Assembly (NCBI RefSeq): GCF_900089955.1 | Contig: NZ_FLQX01000117.1 | Span: forward strand, 1 to 64,000 | Direction: 5' to 3' | DNA from: Candidatus Accumulibacter aalborgensis | Lineage (GTDB): Bacteria; Pseudomonadota; Gammaproteobacteria; Burkholderiales; Rhodocyclaceae | DNA length: 64,000 bases | Part shown: positions 27,070 to 35,413 of the stretch, in pieces | Layout: each line of letters starts with the position of its first letter | Numbering within the stretch: the first letter of the stretch is position 1 | Position numbers and translations under genes: made by a program | The notes under the pieces: model-generated | What the model saw: only the letters and a program-made list of their open reading frames with translations | Told to the model about the DNA's origin: nothing | The model's database searches: none

Positions 27070-27687
27070 TCATTTTAGCAGCGGGGCAAGCCCATGCCAG
27101 ACATTGTCGAGCAGTAGCGGCTGCGCTTCGGCCGTCGGATGCAGATTGTCGGCCTGAAACAATTGCCTCTGCGTGGCCACGCCTTCGAGGAGAAAATCGA
27201 CCAGCGCTGCTTTACTGGTCCTGGCCACTTCGCCGAAGGCCTGCTGGAACTGCACCGCGTAGGCGCCATAGTTGGGCGGTATGCGCTGGCCGACGATCAG
27301 CACCTGCGCCTTGTTGTGCTGGGCGTTGGCGACGATGGTCATCAGGTTGTCGCGCATCTGCGCCACCGGCAGACCGCGCAGGCCGTCGTTGGCGCCCAGG
27401 GCGACGATGACCACCTGTGGTGTGTACCTGGCCAGCGCCGCGTCGATGCGCGCGCGGCCGCCGCTGGTCGTTTCTCCCGAGATGCTGGCATTGACGACGC
27501 TATAATCGAGCTTCTTGTCGTGCAGGCGTTTGGCCAGCAAGGCTGGCCAGGCGGTATCCTGACGAATGCCGTAGCCCGCTGAAAGCGAATCGCCGAAGAC
27601 CAGTATGGTCTTTGCCGCCTGTGCCGCTGGGGCGAGCAGTATCAGTCCGGCGAGCAGCAGGCAGCTATGGTTGGGAAAACGGAGCAT
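27070..27687 (-). CDS. tesA: Arylesterase / GDSL lysophospholipase TesA
   Basis: 205-residue periplasmic SGNH hydrolase (thioesterase I/lysophospholipase L1). A signal peptide (CLLLAGLILLAPAAQA) is followed by GDSLSAGYG with nucleophile Ser34, the GAND block and the C-terminal DNLHPTAEAQ with catalytic Asp and His. The ATG at 27687 lies within CATG and shares two bases with the ATG of the divergent ABC ATPase gene. The longer in-frame extension to 28050 is antisense to that gene and not real. Confidence 0.93.
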   Translation of the reverse strand: MLRFPNHSCLLLAGLILLAPAAQAAKTILVFGDSLSAGYGIRQDTAWPALLAKRLHDKKLDYSVVNASISGETTSGGRARIDAALARYTPQVVIVALGANDGLRGLPVAQMRDNLMTIVANAQHNKAQVLIVGQRIPPNYGAYAVQFQQAFGEVARTSKAALVDFLLEGVATQRQLFQADNLHPTAEAQPLLLDNVWHGLAPLLK

Positions 27688-28372
27688 GGTTCGAGACGCA
27701 TCGTGGGTGGTTGAAGTTCGTGATCTGGCCAAACGCGTGGATAACGGCGGCGAGTCGTTGACCATTCTGCACGAGATTTCGTTCGCCGTCGCGGCCGCTG
27801 AGACGGTGGCCATCGTTGGCGCTTCCGGCTCCGGCAAGTCGACGCTGCTCGGTCTGCTGGCTGGCCTCGACTTGCCGAGCAGCGGTTCGGTGGCGCTGGT
27901 CGGCGAGGATCTCGGTTCTCTCGATGAGGATGCTCGTGCCGTCCTGCGCGGGCGCCTGCTGGGTTTTGTCTTCCAGAGCTTCCAGTTGCTGCCGTCGCTG
28001 ACGGCGATCGAAAATGTCATGTTGCCGCTTGAGCTTGCCGGCACGGCCAATGCCCGTAGCCAGGCCGACTACTGGTTGCAGCGCGTTGGGCTGGCGCATC
28101 GTCTGCGACATTACCCGAAACATCTCTCCGGCGGCGAGCAACAGCGCGTCGCGCTGGCGCGGGCCTTCGCTCCCGGTCCGCGACTGGTGCTGGCCGACGA
28201 GCCAACCGGTAATCTCGATGCGGCAACCGGGCATCAGGTCATCGAGTTGATGTTTGCGATCAACGCCGAGCGTGGGACGACGTTGATTCTGGTCACCCAC
28301 GACGAGGAGATCGCGGCTCGCTGCGACCGTCGGATGCGCATGCACGCCGGGGAGCTGGAAGAGATCATCTGA
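27686..28372 (+). CDS. ABC transporter ATP-binding protein, YbbA/LolD type
   Basis: 228-residue ABC ATPase of the macrolide/lipoprotein export (MacB/LolD/YbbA) group: Walker [10 protein letters not shown] at 45-53, signature [14 protein letters not shown], Walker [13 protein letters not shown] and the H-loop VTHDEE. It presumably drives an FtsX-type permease, but none follows; the next gene is hpnE on the other strand. ATG at 27686 overlaps the tesA start within CATG. The tesA/ybbA pairing is also seen in Escherichia coli. Confidence 0.9.
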   Translation: MVRDASWVVEVRDLAKRVDNGGESLTILHEISFAVAAAETVAIVGASGSGKSTLLGLLAGLDLPSSGSVALVGEDLGSLDEDARAVLRGRLLGFVFQSFQLLPSLTAIENVMLPLELAGTANARSQADYWLQRVGLAHRLRHYPKHLSGGEQQRVALARAFAPGPRLVLADEPTGNLDAATGHQVIELMFAINAERGTTLILVTHDEEIAARCDRRMRMHAGELEEII

Positions 28373-28397
28373 GACGACAGGCCGAGCCACGTAGCCA

Positions 28398-28484
28398 CGT
28401 AGGGTGCAATAAGCGAAGCGCAGTGCACCATGGCATGGCACCGCAGGTGTCCGGCGCAATGCCCTTTGCTTATTGCGCCCTACG
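28398..28484. repeat. Palindromic repeat element with 32-bp arms and a 23-base loop
   Basis: Arms 28398-28429 and 28453-28484 are complementary except for a few mismatches. They carry the cores CGTAGGGTGCAATAAGCG and its counterpart. The right arm supplies the last codons of hpnE (stop TAA at 28470-28472). It looks like a dispersed hairpin repeat. A Rho-independent role is unlikely because there is no T-run. Confidence 0.85.
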
Positions 28485-29774
28485 CCAGTCGAGCAGGATG
28501 CCCCTGGCGGCGGCGACGCCACTGCGGACGGCGGCTTCGAGCGTGGCCGGATATTCGGCGCAAACGTAATCCCCCGCCAGCCACAAGCCGGCACGCGCTG
28601 TTCTGGCGGCCGGGCGCGGCAGGCTGGGGCGGCAGGAAAAGGTCGCGCGCCGCTCGCGGATCACCTGATGCCAGACGAGCGGCGGCAGTCGCGTGCGCAG
28701 CGCCGCGGCGAGTTCTTCCTGTAGTCCTGCGACCAGCGTCTGATTGTCGAGTCTCTCCCAGGCGCCGCGTCCACTGAGAACGAAAGCCAGCACCCCCGCC
28801 GTCCCGCACAGCGCGCCGCGATCGAAAACCCACTGGCCGAGTGGCTCGCTGCCGTGCGCAGCCAGGCCGAGCATCGGGAATGGCAGGCGTACCTGCGGTG
28901 GGTAGCCGCAATAGACCGTGCCGATCGGCTCGAAGTGGTATTCCGCCAATAGCCGTGCGCCAGCCATGGTTGCCTCGTCCCGGGCGAGCCATGTCGCCGC
29001 GTGTTGCGGGGCGACAGCGAGGACAGCCGCGTCAAAATGCTCGCCCGCCACCGTGAACCCGCCGTCGATGGCGTCCACTCGCGTCGACAGGCGGATTTCA
29101 CCGCCACCTGCGCTGATGAAGTCCGCCGCGGCTGCCGGGAACAGCCGGTCGAGGTCGGCCGCCGGCAACAGCAGGTCGGTTGCCGCGCGCTCACCGCCCA
29201 GGCTGTCGCGCAGCGTATGGGCGAAAATCTGCGCCGAGGCCTGGTCGGGAGCGGTATTGAGCGCCGCCAGACAAAGCGGTTGCCACAGATAGCGGCGCAG
29301 AGTCCCGTGCTGACCATGGCGATCGAGCAGGGTCGCCACGGTGCAGTCTTCGTTGAGCCGATACCCGGTGCCCTGAAGAATGCGCATGAAACGTGCTGCA
29401 CTGAGTTTCTCGGCCAGGCTGGCGCCGCGGCTGGCGAGCAGGCCAGCCGCCAGGTGCCAGGGGGCCGGCAGGCGCGGTAGCCGCAGCCGGAACGGCGCCG
29501 GCTGGCCGCCAGGGAAACAGATCTCGAGGGGCAGGCGCCTGAGTAGCCGATCGGGGTCGGCACCGACTTCCTTCATCAGGCGCAGCGTTTCGCGATAGGC
29601 GCCGACGAGGATGTGTTGGCCGTTGTCCAGTCGGCGTCCCTGGGCATCGACGCTGCGCGCCCGGCCACCGAGCTGTTTCGCCGCCTCGAAGACGGTGACC
29701 CGGACTCCCGCCCTTGACAGTTCGACAGCCGCAGACAGGCCTGCCCAGCCGCCGCCGACGATGGCTACTCTCAT
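28470..29774 (-). CDS. hpnE: Hydroxysqualene dehydroxylase
   Basis: 434-residue FAD-dependent enzyme that removes the hydroxyl of hydroxysqualene to give squalene, the last step of the bacterial hopanoid-precursor route. The N-terminal FAD-binding motif is VAIVGGGWAGLSAAVELSRA, followed by FEAAKQLGGRARS, and the C-terminal FAD contact is LWLAGDYV. The start (29774) is fixed by ATGA overlap with the end of hpnD. The last residues, WRRAQ, are encoded by the right arm of the palindromic repeat element. Confidence 0.93.
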   Translation of the reverse strand: MRVAIVGGGWAGLSAAVELSRAGVRVTVFEAAKQLGGRARSVDAQGRRLDNGQHILVGAYRETLRLMKEVGADPDRLLRRLPLEICFPGGQPAPFRLRLPRLPAPWHLAAGLLASRGASLAEKLSAARFMRILQGTGYRLNEDCTVATLLDRHGQHGTLRRYLWQPLCLAALNTAPDQASAQIFAHTLRDSLGGERAATDLLLPAADLDRLFPAAAADFISAGGGEIRLSTRVDAIDGGFTVAGEHFDAAVLAVAPQHAATWLARDEATMAGARLLAEYHFEPIGTVYCGYPPQVRLPFPMLGLAAHGSEPLGQWVFDRGALCGTAGVLAFVLSGRGAWERLDNQTLVAGLQEELAAALRTRLPPLVWHQVIRERRATFSCRPSLPRPAARTARAGLWLAGDYVCAEYPATLEAAVRSGVAAARGILLDWRRAQ

Positions 29775-30604
29775 CCACGGACCCAGGTCCGCCAGGCGAT
29801 CCACAACTTGCGTATCGGGGTCAGTGAAGTGCGTTGGGTGAGCACCTGGCAGCCATCGCGCTTGATCTCGTCGAGCAGTGTCCGGTAGATCGCCGCCATC
29901 ACCAGTCCGGGACGTTGTGCGCGGCGGTCGATGGCCGGCAGTTGGTCGATCGCCTGCGCGTAATAGCTTTCGGCGCGTTCGATCTGAAACTCCATCAAGC
30001 GGCGGAAATCATCACTATGACGGGCGTTGAGAATGTCGGCGGCGGGCACTCCGAAGTGCTGCAGCTCGTCGATCGGCAGGTAGATACGGCCCATGCGCGC
30101 GTCTTCGCCGACGTCACGAATGATGTTCGTGAGCTGGAAAGCGAAGCCGAGATCGTGGGCGTACTTTTGCGTCTTGCGGTCCTGGTAGCCGAAGATCCGG
30201 GCGGCCAGCAGACCGACGACGCCGGCGACGCGGTAGCAATAGAGCGACAGCGCCTTGAAGTCCAGGTAGCGTGATTGCTGCAGATCCATCTCCATGCCGT
30301 CGATGATTTCCTGCAACTGTTCACCGGGCAGAGAGAATTCGGCGCTTGCCGATTGCAGCGCCTGAGTCACCGGGTGTTGCGCCTGGCCGGCGTCGAGGCC
30401 CGCCAACTCCTGCCGCCACCACGCCAGTTTGCTAGCGGCAACCTGCAGATCCTGGCACTCATCGACGACATCGTCGACTTCCCGGCAGAAAGCATACAGC
30501 GCTGTGATGGCCCGCCGCTGAGGCTGCGGCAGGAAGAGAAAACTGTAGTAAAAACTGGAGCCACTACGGGCAGTCTTCTGTTGGCAGTATTCGTCGGGCG
30601 TCAT
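29771..30604 (-). CDS. hpnD: Presqualene diphosphate synthase
   Basis: 277-residue squalene/phytoene synthase-family enzyme that condenses two farnesyl diphosphates to presqualene diphosphate. It begins MTPDEYCQQKTARSGSSFYY and shows the Asp-rich motifs FCREVDDVVDE and QLTNIIRDVGED. ATG at 30604 is used; a GTG at 30625 would only add a non-family N-terminus. It is 43 bases after hpnC and overlaps hpnE by four bases (ATGA). Confidence 0.95.
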   Translation of the reverse strand: MTPDEYCQQKTARSGSSFYYSFLFLPQPQRRAITALYAFCREVDDVVDECQDLQVAASKLAWWRQELAGLDAGQAQHPVTQALQSASAEFSLPGEQLQEIIDGMEMDLQQSRYLDFKALSLYCYRVAGVVGLLAARIFGYQDRKTQKYAHDLGFAFQLTNIIRDVGEDARMGRIYLPIDELQHFGVPAADILNARHSDDFRRLMEFQIERAESYYAQAIDQLPAIDRRAQRPGLVMAAIYRTLLDEIKRDGCQVLTQRTSLTPIRKLWIAWRTWVRG

Positions 30605-30647
30605 TCTCGATCTCGGGATGTCCACAGGGCGGCAATTCTGGCATGAC

Positions 30648-31457
30648 TTACATGAACAGGGCGCGTTTTCCGAGGCGCAGCCAGTCGCCCGGCCCCAGTA
30701 CCGGGCGGCGCTGGAAGACGTCGCCGCGCACCTGGCGAATTCGCTCCAGGATGCGCAGACCGCCTTGCACGGTCAGTCGTATCTCCCAGCCCATGCGGCC
30801 CGGCAGTTGATGAACCAGCGGCGCACCTTCATTCATCAGGCGGCGCGTCCGCTCGGTCTCGAAATCGAGCAGCGCGGCCCATTCGGGACTCCAGCGTCCG
30901 GCAGCGATCTGCGCTTCCGCAACGCCGAACCGTTCGAGGTCGGCCCGGGGCAGATAGACACGGCCCTTTTGCCAGTCGATGGCGATGTCCTGCCAGAAAT
31001 TGACGAGTTGCAGGGCGCTGCAGATACAGTCCGAGTGGTGCAGGTTTTGGTTGCCGGTGCGTCCGACCAGATGCAACAGCAGGCGGCCGACCGGATTGGC
31101 CGAGCGCCGGCTATAGTCGAGCAATTCCGCGTAGTCGGCGTAGCGCTTCCTGACCACATCCTGGGCAAAGGCATCGAGGAGGTCGCGGAAAAGTGGCAAG
31201 GGCAAATGCCACTGGGCAATGATCGTCGCCAGATCCTGAAACGCCGGGCCCAGCGGGTTCTCGCCACGTTCGATACGTTCGAGTTCGTCGCGGTAGTCAG
31301 CCAGGCCTTGCAGGCGAACAGCGTCAGAAGCGTCGCCTTCATCGGCGATATCGTCGGCACCACGGGCGAAGCGATAGATGACCTCGATCGGTCGGCGCAG
31401 GCGCGGGGGAAGCAGCAGCGAGGCAACGGGAAAATTTTCGGCGTGGTTGACAGGCAT
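30648..31457 (-). CDS. hpnC: Squalene synthase HpnC (hydroxysqualene-forming)
   Basis: 269-residue squalene/phytoene synthase-family protein that turns presqualene diphosphate into hydroxysqualene. It carries HAENFPVASLLLP at the start, RFARGADDIADEGDA (first Asp motif) and LVNFWQDIAIDWQKGR (second). First gene of the hpnC-hpnD-hpnE operon on the minus strand. No squalene-hopene cyclase lies in the window, so the downstream use of squalene is not shown. Confidence 0.94.
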   Translation of the reverse strand: MPVNHAENFPVASLLLPPRLRRPIEVIYRFARGADDIADEGDASDAVRLQGLADYRDELERIERGENPLGPAFQDLATIIAQWHLPLPLFRDLLDAFAQDVVRKRYADYAELLDYSRRSANPVGRLLLHLVGRTGNQNLHHSDCICSALQLVNFWQDIAIDWQKGRVYLPRADLERFGVAEAQIAAGRWSPEWAALLDFETERTRRLMNEGAPLVHQLPGRMGWEIRLTVQGGLRILERIRQVRGDVFQRRPVLGPGDWLRLGKRALFM

Positions 31458-31514
31458 CTGGGCGTAAATGGGTGATGCCGGTGGCGCTGCAGTGTCGGGT
31501 ATATGCTGGAGAAG

Positions 31515-31543
31515 CTGACAGTATACGGCGGTCGCGGTTAAAA
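31515..31543 (+). promoter_or_regulatory. Putative promoter upstream of tRNA-Leu
   Basis: CTGACA at 31515-31520 and TTAAAA at 31538-31543 with a 17-base spacer, about 100 bases before the tRNA. Confidence 0.45.
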
Positions 31544-31641
31544 TGCCGTACTGGCGCGAGAGCAGGGGATGGGTCGGTCGCTGTCAACCCCGTGTGGTCG
31601 CGCCTGGTAGCCAGCATCAGGCCAGCAGCACGATGGACATT

Positions 31642-31726
31642 GCCCAGGTGGCGAAATTGGTAGACGCAGCAGGTTTAGGTCCTGCCGCCGCAAGGTGTGG
31701 GGGTTCGATTCCCTTCCTGGGCACCA
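31642..31726 (+). tRNA. tRNA-Leu (UAG anticodon)
   Basis: An 85-base cloverleaf. Acceptor GCCCAGG pairs with CCTGGGC, and the CCA end is encoded. The anticodon stem GCAGG/CCTGC holds loop TTTAGGT with anticodon TAG at 31676-31678. A long variable arm (CGCC-GCAA-GGTG) marks a class II tRNA and the T loop is TTCGATT. It reads leucine CUA codons and pyrimidine/purine wobbles as modified. Confidence 0.97.
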
Positions 31727-32039
31727 GAAATAGCAGTCCAAGGCAGTCCAAGCTTCTCGTAGGCATGCGGTACATTTACATGAACATGAACCCCTGTTCA
31801 CAGTTCCAGGCGGCGCTCGCTGTCGCGGCTCGGCTCCCACGCGGGTTTTGACAACCGATTGCCGCGCGTGTGGCAAAAAACCAACAATTACTTTGTCACA
31901 ATCAACGAAAGCGCACGGGGTGCTTGCTCCGGCCAGCGCCGTTTGCCAGAATCACTCCAACTTCTCGTTGTTTTCGAGAGGTCCAGTTTGGTGAAGCAGC
32001 AGATGGCTTCATCGATCTCAAACCTAGAGGAGATTCACA
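31727..32039. other. Intergenic leader between tRNA-Leu and the first porin
   Basis: 313 bases without a gene. It holds a short inverted repeat TGAACCCCTGTTCA near 31793-31806 and, at 31924-31952, a promoter that matches the one of the second porin. The remainder shows nothing clear. Confidence 0.6.
31924..31952 (+). promoter_or_regulatory. Promoter of porin 1
   Basis: TTGCTC at 31924-31929 and CAGAAT at 31947-31952 with a 17-base spacer. The spacer, CGGCCAGCGCCGTTTGC, differs from the porin 2 spacer at only three positions. The resulting leader would be about 80 bases. Confidence 0.65.
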
Positions 32040-33254
32040 ATGCAAAAGAAACTGATCGCACTGGCAGTTGCCAGCCTGGCCTCGGGCGCTGCTTTTGCCC
32101 AGACCAACGTCACGATGTACGGTATCGCCGATGTCGGCTATATCTATAGTTCGGGTGACGCTTACCGGGGGCCTAACGGCAACATCTCGAGCGGTAGCAA
32201 CGCGTTCAGCGGTCTCCAGTCCGGCATCCTGAGCGGTTCGCGGCTGGGTTTCCGCGGTGAGGAAGCGCTGGGCAATGGCCTGAAGGCCGTGTTCACGCTC
32301 GAGTACTCGCTCAACCTTGACAACAACACCGGCGTTGGCTCCGGCACCGGCGGTCTGTATGCCCGTCAACAGTTCGTCGGTCTCTCCAGTGCCACGCTGG
32401 GTACCGTCGCCCTCGGTCGTCAGTATTCCCCCGGCTATATAGCCACAGTCAACAATGACCCGTTGGGCGGTGCTCTGGTCGAGTCGCAGTCCTACCTGAG
32501 TGCTCAGGCAAAGATGACCATCACCCCGAACAGCGCCGCGCGCTGGAATAATGCCATCACCTACACCTCCCCGAACTGGAGCGGTTTCAGTGCCAAGGGC
32601 ATCTACGCGTTCGGCGAAACGGCAGCCGCCAATGGCTCGTACAACGACAAGCTCACGGACATCAACGCGAACCAGATGTTCGGTCTCGGTTTCAACTATG
32701 CCAACGGCCCGCTGAACGTCGACCTCGTCTACCAGTCGCGTATGAATGTCGTCAATGCGGACAAGAGCCTGGTCACCGGCAACTACCCCCCTGGCACCGA
32801 TAACGACATCAATGAGTATTACGTCGGCGCCAGCTACGACTTCAAGATGGTGAAGATCATGGGTAGCTACCAGAAGCAGAACGACAAGAACTGGACAAAC
32901 TTCGACAGCAACCTCTGGTCGCTCGGCGCGGTCATCCCGGTCCTGTCGGCCAGCAACATCCACCTGGCTTACGCTCAGCTCAACATGGATCAGAATAGCT
33001 GTGGTCTGCTGGGAACAGGGAATGGAAATGTCTGTGGGCTGACCGGCTCGACCAATTCCGCGACTCTCGCCTGGACGACGGCACTGTCGAAGCGCACCAC
33101 TTTGTACGCCGGTTATGTCTGGAACGACAACGACAAGAAGAGCATCACGCCCACCACCGGTGGACTTGGTTCCAGCGCCGGTCCCGTGGCTGGTATCGGT
33201 GCCCTTGGTCAGACCAACAATACGCTGCTGGCCGGTATTCGTCACACCTTCTAA
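32040..33254 (+). CDS. Gram-negative porin 1 (betaproteobacterial general porin)
   Basis: 404-residue outer-membrane trimeric porin of the betaproteobacterial family that allows passive diffusion of small solutes. Signal peptide KKLIALAVASLASGAAFA is followed by mature QTNVTMYGIADVGYIYS; the barrel ends in TLLAGIRHTF with the C-terminal phenylalanine required for assembly. AGAGGAG precedes the ATG. Its paralogue follows 296 bases downstream, with closely similar promoters and terminators. Selectivity cannot be inferred. Confidence 0.95.
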   Translation: MQKKLIALAVASLASGAAFAQTNVTMYGIADVGYIYSSGDAYRGPNGNISSGSNAFSGLQSGILSGSRLGFRGEEALGNGLKAVFTLEYSLNLDNNTGVGSGTGGLYARQQFVGLSSATLGTVALGRQYSPGYIATVNNDPLGGALVESQSYLSAQAKMTITPNSAARWNNAITYTSPNWSGFSAKGIYAFGETAAANGSYNDKLTDINANQMFGLGFNYANGPLNVDLVYQSRMNVVNADKSLVTGNYPPGTDNDINEYYVGASYDFKMVKIMGSYQKQNDKNWTNFDSNLWSLGAVIPVLSASNIHLAYAQLNMDQNSCGLLGTGNGNVCGLTGSTNSATLAWTTALSKRTTLYAGYVWNDNDKKSITPTTGGLGSSAGPVAGIGALGQTNNTLLAGIRHTF

Positions 33255-33276
33255 TCCGGCTTCGGTCGCTTAGCTC

Positions 33277-33305
33277 AAACGGGCGCTTCGGCGCCCGTTT
33301 TTTTT
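33277..33305 (+). terminator. Rho-independent terminator after porin 1
   Basis: AAACGGGCGC (33277-33286) pairs with GCGCCCGTTT (33291-33300) around a TTCG loop and runs into T residues to 33305. Confidence 0.95.
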
Positions 33306-33428
33306 AGCCATGCCGGTCGGAAGACGCGACACGCGCGCCCATGTGGCGGAGTTTGTCGGGGGCCAGAGTGTGGCTGTGGCATATGTGCAACAAACCATCC
33401 CCGCGTGCTTGAATGCTGCTCAGGAGGC

Positions 33429-33457
33429 TTGTCCCGGTCAGCGCTGTCTGCGAGAAT
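33429..33457 (+). promoter_or_regulatory. Promoter of porin 2
   Basis: TTGTCC at 33429-33434 and GAGAAT at 33452-33457 with the 17-base spacer CGGTCAGCGCTGTCTGC, nearly the same as that of porin 1. The leader would be about 87 bases. Confidence 0.65.
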
Positions 33458-33550
33458 TCAGCCATACACCGGGCTTACTGCTTTCCTGGCGGGCCGTTCG
33501 GCGAAACGATTCTTACGCTTTACGTTTTCAACCTACAGGGGATGATCGAC

Positions 33551-34756
33551 ATGAAAAGAAAGCTTATTGCGCTGGCAGTGGCCAGCCTGGCTTCGGGTGC
33601 TGCGCTAGCCCAGACCAACGTGACGATGTACGGTGTGGTCGATGCCGGCTACGTTTACAGCTCGGGTAGCGCGGGCAGCGTCCCGCCGATCTACAGCGCG
33701 ACTGGCGTCTTGCTCAATCCTGCCACGGCTGGCCTCAAAATTCCCGGTACGAACAAGTTCAGCGGCCTCGCGTCGGGGATCAACTCCGGCAACCGTTTCG
33801 GCGTCAAGGGAGAAGAAGCCCTGGGCAACGGTCTCAAGGCGGTGTTCACACTTGAATATGGTCTGAACATAGACAACAACAGCGGTCTCGGCAATACCGG
33901 CGGCCTCAATGCCCGTCAGCAATTCGTCGGCCTGGCAAGCAATTACGGTACCGTCGCGCTCGGTCGTCAATATGCTCCCGGTTTTGACGCCACGGCCAAC
34001 AACGATGCGCTCGAGTCGACAGACATGAGTATCCAGTCGAGCTTCAGCGCCTATGCAGGCGACACGATCACGCCGAACAGCGGTGCTCGCTTCAATAACG
34101 CGGTCACCTACACGAGCAACAACTACTCGGGCGTGACCGTCAAGGCGATCTACGGTTTTGGCGAGAGCAATCTTGGCGGCACCTATAACGACAAGATCAA
34201 CAGCATTGCCGACAACGGCAAAGTCGGTTTCGGCGTCAACTACGCCAACGGTCCGATCAATCTCGATGCCGTGTATCAGTCTCGCCTCAATGCCGTCGTG
34301 GCGGACCCGTTCAATGCTGCCCTCAAAGCCCCTGGTAGTGGCAAGAGCATCAACGAATGGTACCTCGGCGGTAGCTATGACTTCAAGGTCGTGAAGCTTT
34401 ACGCCAGCTACCAGGCTCTCGACAATAACAACAAGCTGGTCTATAACGGCATTGAGGACAACCAGTTGTGGACACTCGGGGTGACGGCGCCGATTGGCGC
34501 TGGCACACTTGGCCTGAGCTACGGCAAGCTGCAGATCGACAGAAGAAATGTCAGCGATGGCGATAGCTGGGGCTGGGGAACGATGTACAGCTATCCGCTC
34601 TCGAAGCGCACCGCGGTGTACGCTGCCTACACCTACATCAACAATGACAGTCACTCTCTGCCTCTCAATACGCAGAGTGCGGGTGATATCGGCCAAATCG
34701 GTGCCGTGGGCGAGAGCAACTACACCTTGGGTGCCGGAATTCGCCACAGCTTCTGA
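33551..34756 (+). CDS. Gram-negative porin 2
   Basis: 401-residue paralogue of the preceding porin. Signal peptide KRKLIALAVASLASGAALA, mature QTNVTMYGVVDAGYVYS and C-terminal TLGAGIRHSF. ATG at 33551 has AGGGG nine bases upstream; the ATG at 33542 is too close to that site, and the open frame further back lies in the promoter. The external-loop regions differ clearly from porin 1, so the pair may differ in solute preference or expression conditions. Confidence 0.94.
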   Translation: MKRKLIALAVASLASGAALAQTNVTMYGVVDAGYVYSSGSAGSVPPIYSATGVLLNPATAGLKIPGTNKFSGLASGINSGNRFGVKGEEALGNGLKAVFTLEYGLNIDNNSGLGNTGGLNARQQFVGLASNYGTVALGRQYAPGFDATANNDALESTDMSIQSSFSAYAGDTITPNSGARFNNAVTYTSNNYSGVTVKAIYGFGESNLGGTYNDKINSIADNGKVGFGVNYANGPINLDAVYQSRLNAVVADPFNAALKAPGSGKSINEWYLGGSYDFKVVKLYASYQALDNNNKLVYNGIEDNQLWTLGVTAPIGAGTLGLSYGKLQIDRRNVSDGDSWGWGTMYSYPLSKRTAVYAAYTYINNDSHSLPLNTQSAGDIGQIGAVGESNYTLGAGIRHSF

Positions 34757-34780
34757 CCCCGGTTCGTTCGCTTGGCAGAA

Positions 34781-34806
34781 AAACGGGCGCCTCGGCGCCC
34801 GTTTTT
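34781..34806 (+). terminator. Rho-independent terminator after porin 2
   Basis: GGGCGCC (34785-34791) pairs with GGCGCCC (34794-34800), extended by AAAC/GTTT and T residues. It resembles the porin 1 terminator. Confidence 0.93.
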
Positions 34807-34817
34807 GCTTATAGTAT

Positions 34818-34846
34818 TTGTACCCGGCGCCGCGATTCTGTATAAT
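34818..34846 (+). promoter_or_regulatory. rpsT promoter
   Basis: TTGTAC at 34818-34823 and a perfect TATAAT at 34841-34846 separated by 17 bases, 48 bases before the rpsT ATG. Confidence 0.85.
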
Positions 34847-34893
34847 CTTGGCCTTTCGATCCAATCAGCAGCTTTTCATAGGGAAAAACATCC

Positions 34894-35160
34894 ATGGCCA
34901 ATAGCGCACAAGCGCGCAAGCGTGCTCGCCAAGCCGTCAAGCAACGCGCCCACAACGCCAGCCTGCGCTCCACTCTGCGCACCGCCGTCAAGCGCGTGCA
35001 GAAGGCCATCGTGGCGGGCGACAAGGCTGCCGCGCAGAGCATCTTCCAGGAGTCGGTAGCGGTGATCGACCGCATCGCCGACAAGAAGATCATTCACAAG
35101 AACAAGGCCTCGCGCCACAAGAGCCGACTCTCGGCTCACATCAAGGGCCTCGCTGCCTAG
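34894..35160 (+). CDS. rpsT: 30S ribosomal protein S20
   Basis: 88-residue, strongly basic ribosomal protein that binds 16S rRNA at the bottom of the 30S body. It begins [20 protein letters not shown] and continues [15 protein letters not shown], ending [20 protein letters not shown]. It has its own strong promoter and terminator and is monocistronic. Confidence 0.98.
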   Translation: MANSAQARKRARQAVKQRAHNASLRSTLRTAVKRVQKAIVAGDKAAAQSIFQESVAVIDRIADKKIIHKNKASRHKSRLSAHIKGLAA

Positions 35161-35183
35161 AGCCCTTGTGTAACCATGGTGGA

Positions 35184-35215
35184 GCAAAAGCGGCGCCTCC
35201 GAGCGCCGCTTTTGC
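35184..35215 (+). terminator. Rho-independent terminator after rpsT
   Basis: GCAAAAGCGGCGC (35184-35196) is complementary to GCGCCGCTTTTGC (35203-35215), so the stem itself ends in TTTT. Confidence 0.88.
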
Positions 35216-35325
35216 GTCCAAGCGCTCAGCTCAAGCTGAGCTTCGGGATTTCTGCCCTGCACCCAGTCGCCCAGTCGTAGCCAGTGCCAGCCCGCACGGC
35301 CGCACGACCCCTTGCCGATACAAGG

Positions 35326-35368
35326 TATAATCCTGGACCAGGAGACAATATTAGATCGTGCTAATATT
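35326..35368 (+). promoter_or_regulatory. TATAAT with downstream AT-rich palindrome, ahead of pcm-like gene and tolC
   Basis: TATAAT lies at 35326-35331 (its -35 is weak). Downstream, AATATTAG (35347-35354) and CTAATATT (35361-35368) form a perfect inverted repeat with a six-base centre. This is AT-rich in a GC-rich genome and sits in the expected leader, as an operator would. Confidence 0.55.
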
Positions 35369-35413
35369 ATCATTGTGACGGGGAATGCTATGGCTGCGGT
35401 GGTGGATATCAAC

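Noticed and set aside
31902-33245. A 447-codon minus-strand frame opposite porin 1, and a similar one opposite porin 2.
   Set aside because: They mirror the porin codon pattern; the plus-strand frames have signal peptides and C-terminal barrel strands.
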